From the NCBI RefSeq assembly GCF_023721415.1, contig NZ_JAMQVC010000003.1, positions 310,001 to 374,000 of the forward strand: DNA of 64,000 nt, in the 5' to 3' direction. Below, piece after piece: positions 26,305 to 36,376 of this stretch. Position 1 is the stretch's first letter. Each line of letters opens with the position of its first letter. The translations under genes were made by a program, and so were the position numbers. The DNA is from Galbibacter mesophilus (GTDB taxonomy: Bacteria; Bacteroidota; Bacteroidia; Flavobacteriales; Flavobacteriaceae). The notes under the pieces were generated by a model. The model made no database searches. It saw only the letters and a list, made by a program, of their open reading frames with translations, and was not told the origin of the DNA.

Positions 26305-26964
26305 TTGATAAAAGATCATTTTATTTTTGATATGGACGGCGTTATCATTGATAGCGAACCGGCACATAAAGAGGTTTTGGAAAAGGTGTTTGGTGAACTC
26401 AACCTGAATTTTTCAGATGCGTACCATCAAACGTTAGTGGGGATGGCAGCCGTGCCCATGTGGGAGAAAATAAAAGCGGATTTTACCATTGAGACAAATG
26501 CTAGGGAATTGATGAATTTTCACAAAGAAATTTTCTTCATAGAAGCAGAGAATTTAAAAATTGAAGCCGTTCCAGAAGTTGTTTCGCTAATTAAGCGTCT
26601 TAAAGAAATGAACTATCACTTATCTTTGGCTTCTTCTTCCTCGCTAAAATTGATTGAAAGATTTACGGAAGAACTAGCTGTTAAAGATTATTTTGACTTT
26701 TTGGTTAGCGGGGAATCGTTGGAGCGTAGTAAGCCATTTCCTGACATTTTTCTAAAAGTGGCAGAGAACTATAAATTAGACTCTTCAAGATTTGTGGTTA
26801 TTGAAGACAGTAAAAACGGAGTAGCTGCCGCGAAAGCCGCAGAAATGTTTTGTATTGGATACCAAAATCCGAATTCCGGTAATCAAAATCTCTCCCAAGC
26901 CGATGTTGTAATCGATGACTTTTCAAAATTAACTCCCGAAGTTATCACGAAAATGACCAATTAG
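26305..26964 (+). CDS. HAD-superfamily hydrolase (beta-phosphoglucomutase-like)
   Basis: A 219-residue HAD phosphatase with a cap domain. Motif I is FDMDGVIIDSEP, motif II lies around LASSSS, motif III is the Lys in ERSKPFPDIF, and motif IV is VIEDSKNGVAAAKAA. Substrate not identifiable. It starts at TTG (TTG ATA AAA GAT) and overlaps the HMG-CoA lyase start by one base (TAGTG). Confidence 0.88.
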   Translation: MIKDHFIFDMDGVIIDSEPAHKEVLEKVFGELNLNFSDAYHQTLVGMAAVPMWEKIKADFTIETNARELMNFHKEIFFIEAENLKIEAVPEVVSLIKRLKEMNYHLSLASSSSLKLIERFTEELAVKDYFDFLVSGESLERSKPFPDIFLKVAENYKLDSSRFVVIEDSKNGVAAAKAAEMFCIGYQNPNSGNQNLSQADVVIDDFSKLTPEVITKMTN

Positions 26965-27827
26965 TGGAAAAAGTAAAAATCATAGAATGTCCGCGCGATG
27001 CCATGCAAGGTATTAAAACTTTCATCCCGACGGAGAAGAAGGTGCAATACATTCAAGCGTTGTTGCGCTGTGGTTTTGATACAATTGATTTTGGTAGCTT
27101 CGTTTCACCTAAAGCCATTCCGCAAATGGTGGATACGGCAGAAGTGTTATCGAAGCTAGATCTTTCCGCTACCAGTAGCAAGCTTTTGGCAATTGTAGCG
27201 AATGTTAGGGGCGCCATAGATGCCTGCAAGCATTCGGAAATTGATTTTTTGGGATATCCTTTTTCTATTTCGGAAAACTTTCAAATGCGAAATACCCACA
27301 AAACCATTGCCGAAAGTATTGAAGTTCTTGCTGAAATTCTAAATCATGCGGATAAAAATAATAAACGTGTAGTAGCTTATTTATCCATGGGGTTTGGAAA
27401 TCCGTATGGAGATCCTTGGAATGTTGAAATTGTAGGAGAGTGGACAGAAAAGCTATCAGCAATGGGGGTAGAAATTCTTTCGCTTTCAGATACCGTTGGG
27501 ACTTCCAACCCAGAAACAATTAACTATTTATTTTCCAATTTAATTCCCGCCTATCCAAATATTGAATTCGGGGCACATTTACATACCACACCAACCACGT
27601 GGCATGAAAAAGTGCATGCCGCTTACCAATCCGGTTGCAGACGTTTCGATGGAGCTATACAAGGTTTTGGAGGCTGTCCAATGGCTGCGGATGAATTAAC
27701 TGGAAACATGCCTACTGAAAAGCTATTTTCTTACGCAAACTCACAAAAGGCAGATACAGGTATAAAAGCTATGAGTTTTGAAAGTGCTTATAACGAAGCG
27801 TTAAAATTATTCAGGGAATATCATTAA
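26964..27827 (+). CDS. Hydroxymethylglutaryl-CoA lyase family protein
   Basis: A 287-residue TIM-barrel enzyme. The N-terminal ECPRDAMQGIKTFIPTEKKV corresponds to the PRDGLQNE region, FGSFVSPKAIPQM and FGAHLHTTPTTWHEKV provide barrel and metal-site residues, and GGCPMAADELTGNMPTEKL contains the active-site Cys loop. It would split HMG-CoA to acetoacetate and acetyl-CoA in leucine breakdown. The PRDG Gly is Ala here, a mild departure. GTG start, coupled to the HAD gene. Confidence 0.85.
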   Translation: MEKVKIIECPRDAMQGIKTFIPTEKKVQYIQALLRCGFDTIDFGSFVSPKAIPQMVDTAEVLSKLDLSATSSKLLAIVANVRGAIDACKHSEIDFLGYPFSISENFQMRNTHKTIAESIEVLAEILNHADKNNKRVVAYLSMGFGNPYGDPWNVEIVGEWTEKLSAMGVEILSLSDTVGTSNPETINYLFSNLIPAYPNIEFGAHLHTTPTTWHEKVHAAYQSGCRRFDGAIQGFGGCPMAADELTGNMPTEKLFSYANSQKADTGIKAMSFESAYNEALKLFREYH

Positions 27828-27865
27828 GATTCTCTATATCTCCACTTCGTTTACATCAATAATAT

Positions 27866-27888
27866 TTATTTAAATTAAATCTAAATAA
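27866..27888 (+). promoter_or_regulatory. Metalloregulator-like palindromic operator 1
   Basis: A 23-bp near-palindrome with arms TTATTTA and TAAATAA and core TTTAAATTAAATCTAAA, directly upstream of the -33 box. A second copy lies at 27932-27954 (15 of 17 core bases identical). The downstream operon is an iron-uptake type, so a Fur- or DtxR-like repressor is a reasonable guess. Confidence 0.6.
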
Positions 27889-27889
27889 G

Positions 27890-27920
27890 TTTGTTAATTC
27901 TATTAACAGAACTATATTTG
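27890..27920 (+). promoter_or_regulatory. Promoter of the DUF4856-imelysin-HTTM-TonB operon
   Basis: TTTG at 27890-27893 and TATATTTG at 27913-27920 with 19 nt between them, matching the Bacteroidota -33/-7 consensus. It lies between two near-identical palindromes. Confidence 0.65.
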
Positions 27921-27931
27921 CTGCTGATAAT

Positions 27932-27954
27932 TTATTTAAACTAAGTCTAAATTA
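27932..27954 (+). promoter_or_regulatory. Metalloregulator-like palindromic operator 2
   Basis: Arms TTATTTA and TAAATTA, core TTTAAACTAAGTCTAAA, placed just downstream of the -7 box and 8 nt before the first ATG. Centres of the two operators are 66 bp apart. Confidence 0.6.
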
Positions 27955-27962
27955 ATAGAGTT

Positions 27963-29174
27963 ATGAAATCAGCTTTAATAAAATCATTGTTTGTAGGATC
28001 TGTATTGTTCGCATCCTGTAGCAGCGACGATGATAATATGAACGGTAATAACACCAACGAAGTTACTGCGCCATCTGCTTATACTTTTGAGAGAGGAAGC
28101 GAGAGCACAGTAAGTTTTTCCGGCCAAACAACTAGAATTGCCATGGCAACAGAATTATCTGCTGCGTTGATGGATTTTGATAATATTTCGGAAGCGTTAT
28201 TGTTGAATATGTACACCAATGAAAACAATCCGTTTTCAGAGGCTTCCTTAAATGAATCTACTAAAGATATTAAAAGTAAAGTAGCGGCTTCAGCAGCTTA
28301 TTTTGCTACTAATACAGTTTTAAGCAACCAAATAAAAGCAGACCTCGAGGCCTCCCTTAAAGCACAAGTTGAAGAGGTTGCACCAAATAAGGATGTAATC
28401 GCATCAAAAGGTGTTGCGGGGCAGATTACAGGTGTGGGTTCTACTACGGTTAGGTATGTAAGTGCAGATGGAATTGAATATAACCAAGTATTTGCAAAGT
28501 CGTTAATCGGAGCTTTAATGCTGGATCAAGCTTTAAATAACTACCTAAGCAATGAAGTATTGGATGCGGGTGAAAACCAAGCAAACAATGATAATGATGT
28601 AGTAGAGGAAGGAAAAAACTACACTACTATGGAGCATAAATGGGACGAAGCTTTTGGCTACGTTTATGGTGCTTCGGGAAATCCTGAGAATCCAAATGCA
28701 ACTCTAGGGGATGATTCATTCTTAAATAAGTATTTGGCAAGTTTGGAATCAGATGAAGATTTTCAAGGAATTGCAGATGATGTTTTCAATGCATTTAAAT
28801 TGGGTAGGGCTGCCATCGTTGCCAAAAATTACACGGTAAGGGATGAACAAGCTGCTATTATTCAAGAAAAATTATCACTGGTAATTGGAGTTAGAGCTGT
28901 TCACTATTTAATGGGCGGTAAAGCTGCCATTGAAGCAGAAGATTATGGAGTTGCTTTTCACGACCTTTCTGAGGGATACGGATTCTTGTACAGCTTGCAG
29001 TTTACACACAATCCAGAGACGGGAGCACCGTATTTCACAAATGAAGAAGTTGAAGGATTTATTGCTCAAATTACTGAAGGTGAAAATGGTTTTTGGGATG
29101 TTTCTCCTGAGGTTTTAGAAGAAATTTCAGTGAAAATTGCTGCAAAATTTAACTTTGGTTTAGAGCAAGCTTAA
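27963..29174 (+). CDS. DUF4856 lipoprotein of an iron-uptake operon
   Basis: A 403-residue lipoprotein (VLFASCSSDDD signal). The mature part, beginning APSAYTFERGSESTVSFSGQTTRIAMATELS, is recognisable as DUF4856, a family found next to imelysin genes in Bacteroidota. Its biochemical role is unknown; location suggests an outer-membrane or surface partner in iron handling. First gene of a four-gene operon under the twin-operator promoter; the imelysin gene follows after 24 nt. Confidence 0.85.
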   Translation: MKSALIKSLFVGSVLFASCSSDDDNMNGNNTNEVTAPSAYTFERGSESTVSFSGQTTRIAMATELSAALMDFDNISEALLLNMYTNENNPFSEASLNESTKDIKSKVAASAAYFATNTVLSNQIKADLEASLKAQVEEVAPNKDVIASKGVAGQITGVGSTTVRYVSADGIEYNQVFAKSLIGALMLDQALNNYLSNEVLDAGENQANNDNDVVEEGKNYTTMEHKWDEAFGYVYGASGNPENPNATLGDDSFLNKYLASLESDEDFQGIADDVFNAFKLGRAAIVAKNYTVRDEQAAIIQEKLSLVIGVRAVHYLMGGKAAIEAEDYGVAFHDLSEGYGFLYSLQFTHNPETGAPYFTNEEVEGFIAQITEGENGFWDVSPEVLEEISVKIAAKFNFGLEQA

Positions 29175-29198
29175 TTATAATTTAAACGGTTTAGAATT

Positions 29199-30302
29199 AT
29201 GAAATTTAATAAATGGATAGCAGCAATATGTATTCTTTTTGTTGTTGCATGTACTTCCGATGGTAATGAAGATGGAGATGCTTCTGGTGGAAACCAAGGG
29301 GATTTCAATCGTTCAGTGATATTAACGAATTGGGCAGATAATTTTATAATTCCAAACTATAAATTATATACGAGTGCTACTTCGGAATTATCTGTTGCTG
29401 CTGAAAGTTTTGCTGCTGATAATACTATAGAAAACCTCTCCAATCTTAGAAGTGCTTTCAAATCAGCCTATAAAAATTGGCAAAAAGTATCTATGTTCGA
29501 AATTGGTCAGGCTGAAAAAATTCAGCTTAGAAACTTCACCAATATTTATCCTACGCAAACTGCAAATATTGATGCAAAGACAAGTGGTGAACAAGATTAT
29601 AATTTAGAATTGCCATCTACTTACGCAGAGCAAGGTTTCCCTGCATTAGACTATCTTTTGTACGGAACAGGCGGGACAGACGAAGAAGTAATTGCGTATT
29701 TTACTTCAAGAGAAAAAGCTAATGCTTATCTGTTGGATGTTTCCCAAAGAATAAATTCCCTAGCGAGTCAAGTATTGAATGCTTGGGAAAATGGTTATCG
29801 CGACAGTTATGTAAGTGACGATAGCGATGCGGTGAACGCTTCTTTTAGCAAAACAGTTAACGCCTACATCTCTTATTATGAAAGATTTTTAAGAAGTGGT
29901 AAAATTGGTATTCCTGCTGGAGCGCTTTCAGGTAATAAATTTCCAGAAAGAGTAGAGGCTTATTATGCAAACGATTTTTCAAAAGAACTTTTTTCGGAGG
30001 CTTTATTGGCTACAACCAATTTCTATAAAGGTAGTAGCGGAAACAGTTCGGGCGCTGGTTTGTACAGTGCATTAAATGATTTGGATAAAAAGATTTTGGC
30101 AGATGATATTTTGGAGCAGTTCAGTTTAATAAAGAGTGAAAGTGATAAATTAAAAGACAGCTTTTCTACGGAAGTAGAGACTAATAACAATGCACTTATC
30201 GGATTAAGGGATTTACTTCAGATTAATACAATTTTATTCAAAAACGACATGGTTTCAGCACTAAATGTAACCATTTCTTATCAAGATAACGACGGGGATT
30301 AA
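29199..30302 (+). CDS. Imelysin-family (IrpA-like) lipoprotein
   Basis: A 367-residue lipoprotein (FVVACTSDG signal). Imelysin features are the helical region SAFKSAYKNWQKVSMFEIGQAE and the FPALDYLLYG motif. Imelysins are iron-regulated surface or periplasmic proteins. They resemble ICMP peptidases but often lack the catalytic site, and the GxHxxE motif is not visible here. It sits between the DUF4856 and HTTM genes, in keeping with a role in iron uptake. Confidence 0.88.
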   Translation: MKFNKWIAAICILFVVACTSDGNEDGDASGGNQGDFNRSVILTNWADNFIIPNYKLYTSATSELSVAAESFAADNTIENLSNLRSAFKSAYKNWQKVSMFEIGQAEKIQLRNFTNIYPTQTANIDAKTSGEQDYNLELPSTYAEQGFPALDYLLYGTGGTDEEVIAYFTSREKANAYLLDVSQRINSLASQVLNAWENGYRDSYVSDDSDAVNASFSKTVNAYISYYERFLRSGKIGIPAGALSGNKFPERVEAYYANDFSKELFSEALLATTNFYKGSSGNSSGAGLYSALNDLDKKILADDILEQFSLIKSESDKLKDSFSTEVETNNNALIGLRDLLQINTILFKNDMVSALNVTISYQDNDGD

Positions 30303-30330
30303 AAACAAGTCAGTTTTACATTTTTTTGAA

Positions 30331-31680
30331 ATGAATAATTCCATAAAACGTTATTTATCAGTCTATACAGAGACCGCCCCTTTGGCGGTCTTTCGTATTT
30401 TCTTTGGTGTGATGATGTTTTTAAGCATCGTACGTTTTTGGAGTAAAGGATGGATAGAACAACTTTACATTCAACCTAAATTTTTCTTTTCCTATTATGG
30501 TTTTGAATGGGTAAAACCTTTTGGTGTATATACGTATGTTTTATTTGGTATCTGTGCGTTAGCTGCTTTGGCAGTAGCTTTTGGTTATAAGTACAGAATG
30601 GCCATAATATTGTTCTTTTTGAGCTTTACGTATATCGAGCTGATGGATAAAACTACCTATCTAAATCATTATTATTTTATCTCATTGCTTAGTTTTATAA
30701 TGATTTTCCTTCCAGCAAATGCTTATTTTTCGTTGGATGCAAAGCAGGGAAAATCGTTTGGTCAAGTGCCAAAATGGACAATAGATAGTATAAAGCTTCT
30801 TCTTTCCATTGTTTATATCTATGCAGGTTTAGCAAAATTGAACAGCGATTGGATATTGCGAGCAATGCCGCTAAAAATTTGGTTGCCAACGCAATACGAT
30901 TTACCTGTTATTGGGAGTTTGTTAAAACAAGAATGGATGCTTTACCTTTTGAGTTGGTGCGGTGCTTTGTACGATTTATTGATTCCCTTCTTTTTATTGA
31001 ACAAAAAAACAAGGCCTTATGCTTTTGCTGCCGTGGTTTTCTTTCATGTGCTTACACGTATTTTTTTCCCAATAGGGATGTTTCCATTTATTATGATTGT
31101 AAGTGCTTTAATTTTCTTCGATGCCAGAGTTCATCACAAAATCATAAAGGGTATTCAATACGTATTCAGAATTAAAAAAGGAACTGTTTCTGCTGAGAAA
31201 TTGAAAATGAAAAAGACGAACATAATTGTTCCTTTCTTAGCTTTTTTCTTTTTTCTCCAATTGCTTATTCCATGGCGTTATGTGCTTTATCCAGGTGAAT
31301 TGTTTTGGACAGAGGAAGGTTTTCGCTTTTCATGGCGCGTCATGCTGATAGAAAAAACGGGTTATGTGCAATTTAAAATCGTTGATGGAGATACAGGTAA
31401 ATGGTTTTATGTAGATAACAGCGATTTTCTCACTCCTTTTCAAGAAAAAGAAATGGCCGCGCAAGCGGATTTTATTTTAGAGTACGCTCATTATTTAGGA
31501 AATCATTTTGCCAGTCAAGGGCATGAAAACCTAGAAGTGTACGTGGAAAGCTTTATCACCCTTAACGGGCGGAGAAGCGAAAGATTTATAGACAGCACCA
31601 CCAATTTATTAACTATTAAAGAATCATTCCGTCATAAAGACTGGATTTTACCTTTTAAAGATGAAATTAAAGGATTATAA
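30331..31680 (+). CDS. HTTM-domain membrane protein (vitamin K-dependent carboxylase-like)
   Basis: A 449-residue protein with about nine hydrophobic helices of the HTTM fold (FRIFFGVMMFLSIVRFW, DKTTYLNHYYFISLLSF, IYAGLAKLNSDW, LTRIFFPIGMFPFIM). It ends in a soluble part (FSWRVMLIEKTGYVQFKIVD, then a long acidic tail). HTTM proteins resemble vitamin K-dependent gamma-carboxylase, but the bacterial reaction is unknown. Its last 20 nt overlap the TonB receptor gene. Presence in an imelysin operon suggests a modification or electron-transfer step tied to iron uptake; this is inference. Confidence 0.85.
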   Translation: MNNSIKRYLSVYTETAPLAVFRIFFGVMMFLSIVRFWSKGWIEQLYIQPKFFFSYYGFEWVKPFGVYTYVLFGICALAALAVAFGYKYRMAIILFFLSFTYIELMDKTTYLNHYYFISLLSFIMIFLPANAYFSLDAKQGKSFGQVPKWTIDSIKLLLSIVYIYAGLAKLNSDWILRAMPLKIWLPTQYDLPVIGSLLKQEWMLYLLSWCGALYDLLIPFFLLNKKTRPYAFAAVVFFHVLTRIFFPIGMFPFIMIVSALIFFDARVHHKIIKGIQYVFRIKKGTVSAEKLKMKKTNIIVPFLAFFFFLQLLIPWRYVLYPGELFWTEEGFRFSWRVMLIEKTGYVQFKIVDGDTGKWFYVDNSDFLTPFQEKEMAAQADFILEYAHYLGNHFASQGHENLEVYVESFITLNGRRSERFIDSTTNLLTIKESFRHKDWILPFKDEIKGL

Positions 31681-34096
31681 ACTTTTTGTATTACTATTTT
31701 GTATCACTCCAGCACTTTGGGCGCAATACTCCATTCAAGGGGTTATTTCTTCAGAAAATAAACCAATCGCAGGTGTAGAAATTTATGATCACCAGTCGCA
31801 ACAATTGGTGGAATCTGACGCAGACGGCTTCTACATTTTGGAAAATGTAACCTTGGGAAAACATATAATCACCATTTTCTCTTATGATTATAAAATTGTT
31901 GAAGACACGCTCGTTGTTACTTCCAATATTACTAAAAACTACGAGCTTGAAGAACTCAATGAAACACTTTCCGAAGTAGTGTTAACGAGACAAAAGGAAA
32001 GGGTTTTTGCTCTAAAAAAGTTACGGAATGTTGAGGGAACTGCTATTTACGCCGGAAAGAAAAGTGAGGTAGTGGATATTGATCAAATTATAGGAAATAC
32101 AGCGGCAAACAACCCTAGACAAATCTATGCGCAGGTGGTAGGTTTAAATATTTATGAAAATGGTGATGCCGGACTTCAACTAAATATTGGTGGACGCGGA
32201 CTTGATCCTAACAGAACGGCCAACTTTAATACCCGACAAAATGGGTATGATATAAGTGCCGATGTGCTTGGATATCCAGAAAGTTATTACACCCCGCCAG
32301 CGGAGGCTTTAAGTGAAATTCAAGTGGTTCGGGGAGCGGCTTCCCTTCAGTATGGCACACAGTTTGGCGGACTCGTAAATTTTAAAATGAAAAAGCCCAA
32401 CCCCAATAAAAAAATAGAGTGGGTAAGTAGGCAAACGCTGGGTTCGTACGGTTTGTTTACCAGTTTTAATAGCCTCGGCGGTACCGTTGGCGACTTTGAA
32501 TATTATACCTTTTTTAATTACAAACAAGGCGACGGATTTAGACCGAATTCGCAATTTAATTCGCGAAACTTTTATAATCATATAGGGTATCGATTTTCAG
32601 AAAAAACTAAAATAAGTTTTGAAACTACGTTACTGAATTATTTAGCAAAGCAGCCCGGCGGTTTAACCGATGCTCAATTTGAAGAAGATCCCACTTTCAG
32701 TAATCGTTACAGAAATTGGTTCGAAGTTGATTGGAAATTGTTTTCTTTACTGTTTGAACATCAATTTTCTTCCAAATCTGATTTCAGTTTAAACCTGTTC
32801 GGACTGGACGCTTCAAGAAATGCGCTTGGGTTTAGGGAAAACCGGGTCGATCAACCCGATGAAGGAAATTCGCCAAGAGATTTCATTTCTGGGAAATTTA
32901 GAAACTGGGGCGCCGAAGCACGTTTTTTACATCGCTACAAGATTGCTGAAAAAGATGCAGTTTTTTTAATCGGTTCTAAATATTACCAAGCAAATAATGC
33001 AGAAAAACAAGGTCCGGGAAGCGCTAACGCCGATGCCGACTTTAATTTTTACACCGATGATTTTCCTAATTATCCAAGACAGTCCGATTTTACGTTTCCA
33101 AACCGAAATATTTCCGTCTTTGGTGAAAACATCTTCAATATCACCGACGCTTTTTCCGTAACACCAGGTTTCCGTTTTGAATATATTAAAACTGAAAGTG
33201 AGGGGACTTACAAAGAAATTCAGGTGGATTTGGCAGGTAACCCTACTAAAAATGAAACTTTTGAGGATAACCGGTTGTTCGATAGGAGTTTTGTGCTTTT
33301 AGGGTTAGGTTTGAGTTATAAACCAAGTACTTCAGTTGAACTCTATGGAAATATCTCTCAAAACTATCGATCGGTAACGTACAACGATATTCGTATAGTA
33401 AATCCATCGTTTGAAGTAGATCCAGACATTACAGATGAAGATGGCTACACAGCCGACTTGGGTGCTAGGGGGAAATTGGCAAAATTCATTTCTTACGATT
33501 TAAGTGCTTACTTTTTGTCTTACAACAATAGAATTGGTGTGATAAGCAGAAAAATAAGCAATCTTGAAGAAAGAGAATTCCGTGGAAATATTGGCGACGC
33601 CATTATTTACGGAATAGAAACTTTTGCTGATTGGGATATGGCTTCAACCTTTTTAAAAGGTATGAGTCAATGGCAATTAAACGTGTTTACAAACATTGCG
33701 TTTACGAACTCCAAATACGTCAGTTCTCAGGAGTTAAATGTTGAAGGCAACCAAGTGGAGTTTGTGCCACATGTAAATTTAAAAACGGGTTTGAGGTTTG
33801 GCTATAAGAATTTGCAGGGAAGTTTGCAATACACCTATTTATCCAGTCAATATTCCGATGCATTTAACCAATCAAGAGATTTCTCAAGTCCCACTGGAAT
33901 TATCGGTGAAATTCCTAGCTATGATATTATGGATGTTTCTTTGGCTTACAGTTATAAAAGATGGAAACTGGAAACGGGTATCAATAATGTTTTAAACAAC
34001 AGTTATTTTACAAGAAGAGCTACAGGTTATCCTGGTCCTGGTATTTTACCTGCGGAACCTTTAACATGGTACACAACACTTCAGTTTAAATGGTAA
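31661..34096 (+). CDS. FecA-like TonB-dependent receptor
   Basis: An 811-residue outer-membrane receptor. It has a signal peptide (residues 1-21), a carboxypeptidase-regulatory-like beta domain (about 22-100), and a plug domain. The plug contains NPRQIYAQVVGLNIYENG and NIGGRGLDPNRTANFNTRQNGYDI, then EIQVVRGAASLQYGTQFGG, close to FecA-type ferric-citrate receptors. The barrel ends with a terminal aromatic (LQFKW). It would import a ferric chelate using TonB energy. Last gene of the operon. Confidence 0.9.
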   Translation: MKLKDYKLFVLLFCITPALWAQYSIQGVISSENKPIAGVEIYDHQSQQLVESDADGFYILENVTLGKHIITIFSYDYKIVEDTLVVTSNITKNYELEELNETLSEVVLTRQKERVFALKKLRNVEGTAIYAGKKSEVVDIDQIIGNTAANNPRQIYAQVVGLNIYENGDAGLQLNIGGRGLDPNRTANFNTRQNGYDISADVLGYPESYYTPPAEALSEIQVVRGAASLQYGTQFGGLVNFKMKKPNPNKKIEWVSRQTLGSYGLFTSFNSLGGTVGDFEYYTFFNYKQGDGFRPNSQFNSRNFYNHIGYRFSEKTKISFETTLLNYLAKQPGGLTDAQFEEDPTFSNRYRNWFEVDWKLFSLLFEHQFSSKSDFSLNLFGLDASRNALGFRENRVDQPDEGNSPRDFISGKFRNWGAEARFLHRYKIAEKDAVFLIGSKYYQANNAEKQGPGSANADADFNFYTDDFPNYPRQSDFTFPNRNISVFGENIFNITDAFSVTPGFRFEYIKTESEGTYKEIQVDLAGNPTKNETFEDNRLFDRSFVLLGLGLSYKPSTSVELYGNISQNYRSVTYNDIRIVNPSFEVDPDITDEDGYTADLGARGKLAKFISYDLSAYFLSYNNRIGVISRKISNLEEREFRGNIGDAIIYGIETFADWDMASTFLKGMSQWQLNVFTNIAFTNSKYVSSQELNVEGNQVEFVPHVNLKTGLRFGYKNLQGSLQYTYLSSQYSDAFNQSRDFSSPTGIIGEIPSYDIMDVSLAYSYKRWKLETGINNVLNNSYFTRRATGYPGPGILPAEPLTWYTTLQFKW

Positions 34097-34501
34097 TCGA
34101 TAGGAAAGAGTTATTTTTTTAATAAAAATGAATGGAAAACTAGTTATTTAGACGGACTTTTAACTGTTTAAGGTTGTTTTGCCTGTTTAGAAAAATATCG
34201 AAAATCGAGGAAGTAGTGTGGATAAATGATAAAAATCTGTTTGAGGTCGACCGTAGGAAGGAAGAGTTATTTTTATCAGTGGCTGAGGGTTCCGTAGCAT
34301 TTTCTTATATTTTTATAGCAAGCCTAATCCCGAAGCTTCGGGATTTGGTTCGTTTTTTCATCGATGGAAAAAATGAACATATAATATTTAGGATACTGAT
34401 GGTTTTTTTAATAAAAATGAACTGAAAAATAGTGGTTTTTAAGAATAAAGTTAAGATACTCATAAATTGATTATTGGTTAGATTGTTACTGAAAAAAGCA
34501 G
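34097..34501. other. Intergenic region with no supported gene
   Basis: This AT-rich region between the TonB receptor and guaB shows no convincing coding. It holds a perfect 20-bp palindrome (AATCCCGAAGCTTCGGGATT, 34326-34345) and, next to it, an imperfect hairpin at about 34349-34379. Similar strings, TTTTTTTAATAAAAATGAA, occur near 34115 and 34405 as a direct repeat about 290 bp apart. Confidence 0.5.
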
Positions 34502-34509
34502 TATATTTG
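34502..34509 (+). promoter_or_regulatory. -7 promoter box for guaB
   Basis: TATATTTG (TAnnTTTG type), 26 nt before the guaB ATG. Confidence 0.5.
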
Positions 34510-34520
34510 CGTGCAACTAA

Positions 34521-36008
<1,488 letters not shown>

Positions 36009-36028
36009 TAATCGATGAGGTTAATATA

Positions 36029-36067
36029 AAAACAAAGCAGAATTTGAATCTAATTCTGCTTTGTTTT
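36029..36067. terminator. Terminator of guaB
   Basis: A 16-bp perfect stem (AAAACAAAGCAGAATT with AATTCTGCTTTGTTTT), 7-nt loop, 20 nt after the stop codon; T-rich on both strands. Confidence 0.85.
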
Positions 36068-36078
36068 GTTTAATTTTG

Positions 36079-36111
36079 AGTTTAGAAACCTAGCGCTTCT
36101 AAACTTTTTTT
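36079..36111 (+). terminator. Second tandem terminator after guaB
   Basis: A 9-bp stem (AGTTTAGAA with TTCTAAACT), 9-nt loop, then a run of T. Confidence 0.65.
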
Positions 36112-36115
36112 GTTT

Positions 36116-36275
36116 GAACTCATCTTGACTTTTTGTGTTTAACCGAAAATGAAGTGAAATTAGTCTAGATGAGGCACTTTTTGAAAAGCATAGCATCGCT
36201 ACGGATAAGAAAAGTAACGAAATATAGGCGAATTTCAACCATTTTTTAGGAAATAGAAAAAGTCGAGATGAGTTC
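36116..36275. other. 160-bp rod-forming element (MITE or small RNA candidate)
   Basis: Terminal 19-bp inverted repeats at 36116-36134 and 36257-36275 differ at one base, a G-U wobble in plus-strand RNA. Inside, AAAATG/CATTTT, TGAAATT/AATTTCA, ACTTTT/AAAAGT and TAGC/GCTA continue the pairing, giving a rod with large symmetric internal loops. A 75-residue minus-strand frame crosses the whole element and has no recognisable domain. Confidence 0.55.
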
Positions 36276-36376
36276 ATTATAAAAATTCTTAATGGAATAC
36301 AATATCTTCAACTATTTTGTCATTACTTTAATGAGATTTTAATTGAATTGATTTTAAGAGAAAGATTATAATTAGC

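Noticed and set aside
34174-34425. 83-residue frame upstream of guaB
   Set aside because: AT-driven frame crossing a perfect palindrome; no homology recognised.
36050-36277. 75-residue minus-strand frame between guaB and the rhomboid gene
   Set aside because: It coincides with the inverted-repeat element and runs into the guaB terminator; no domain recognised.
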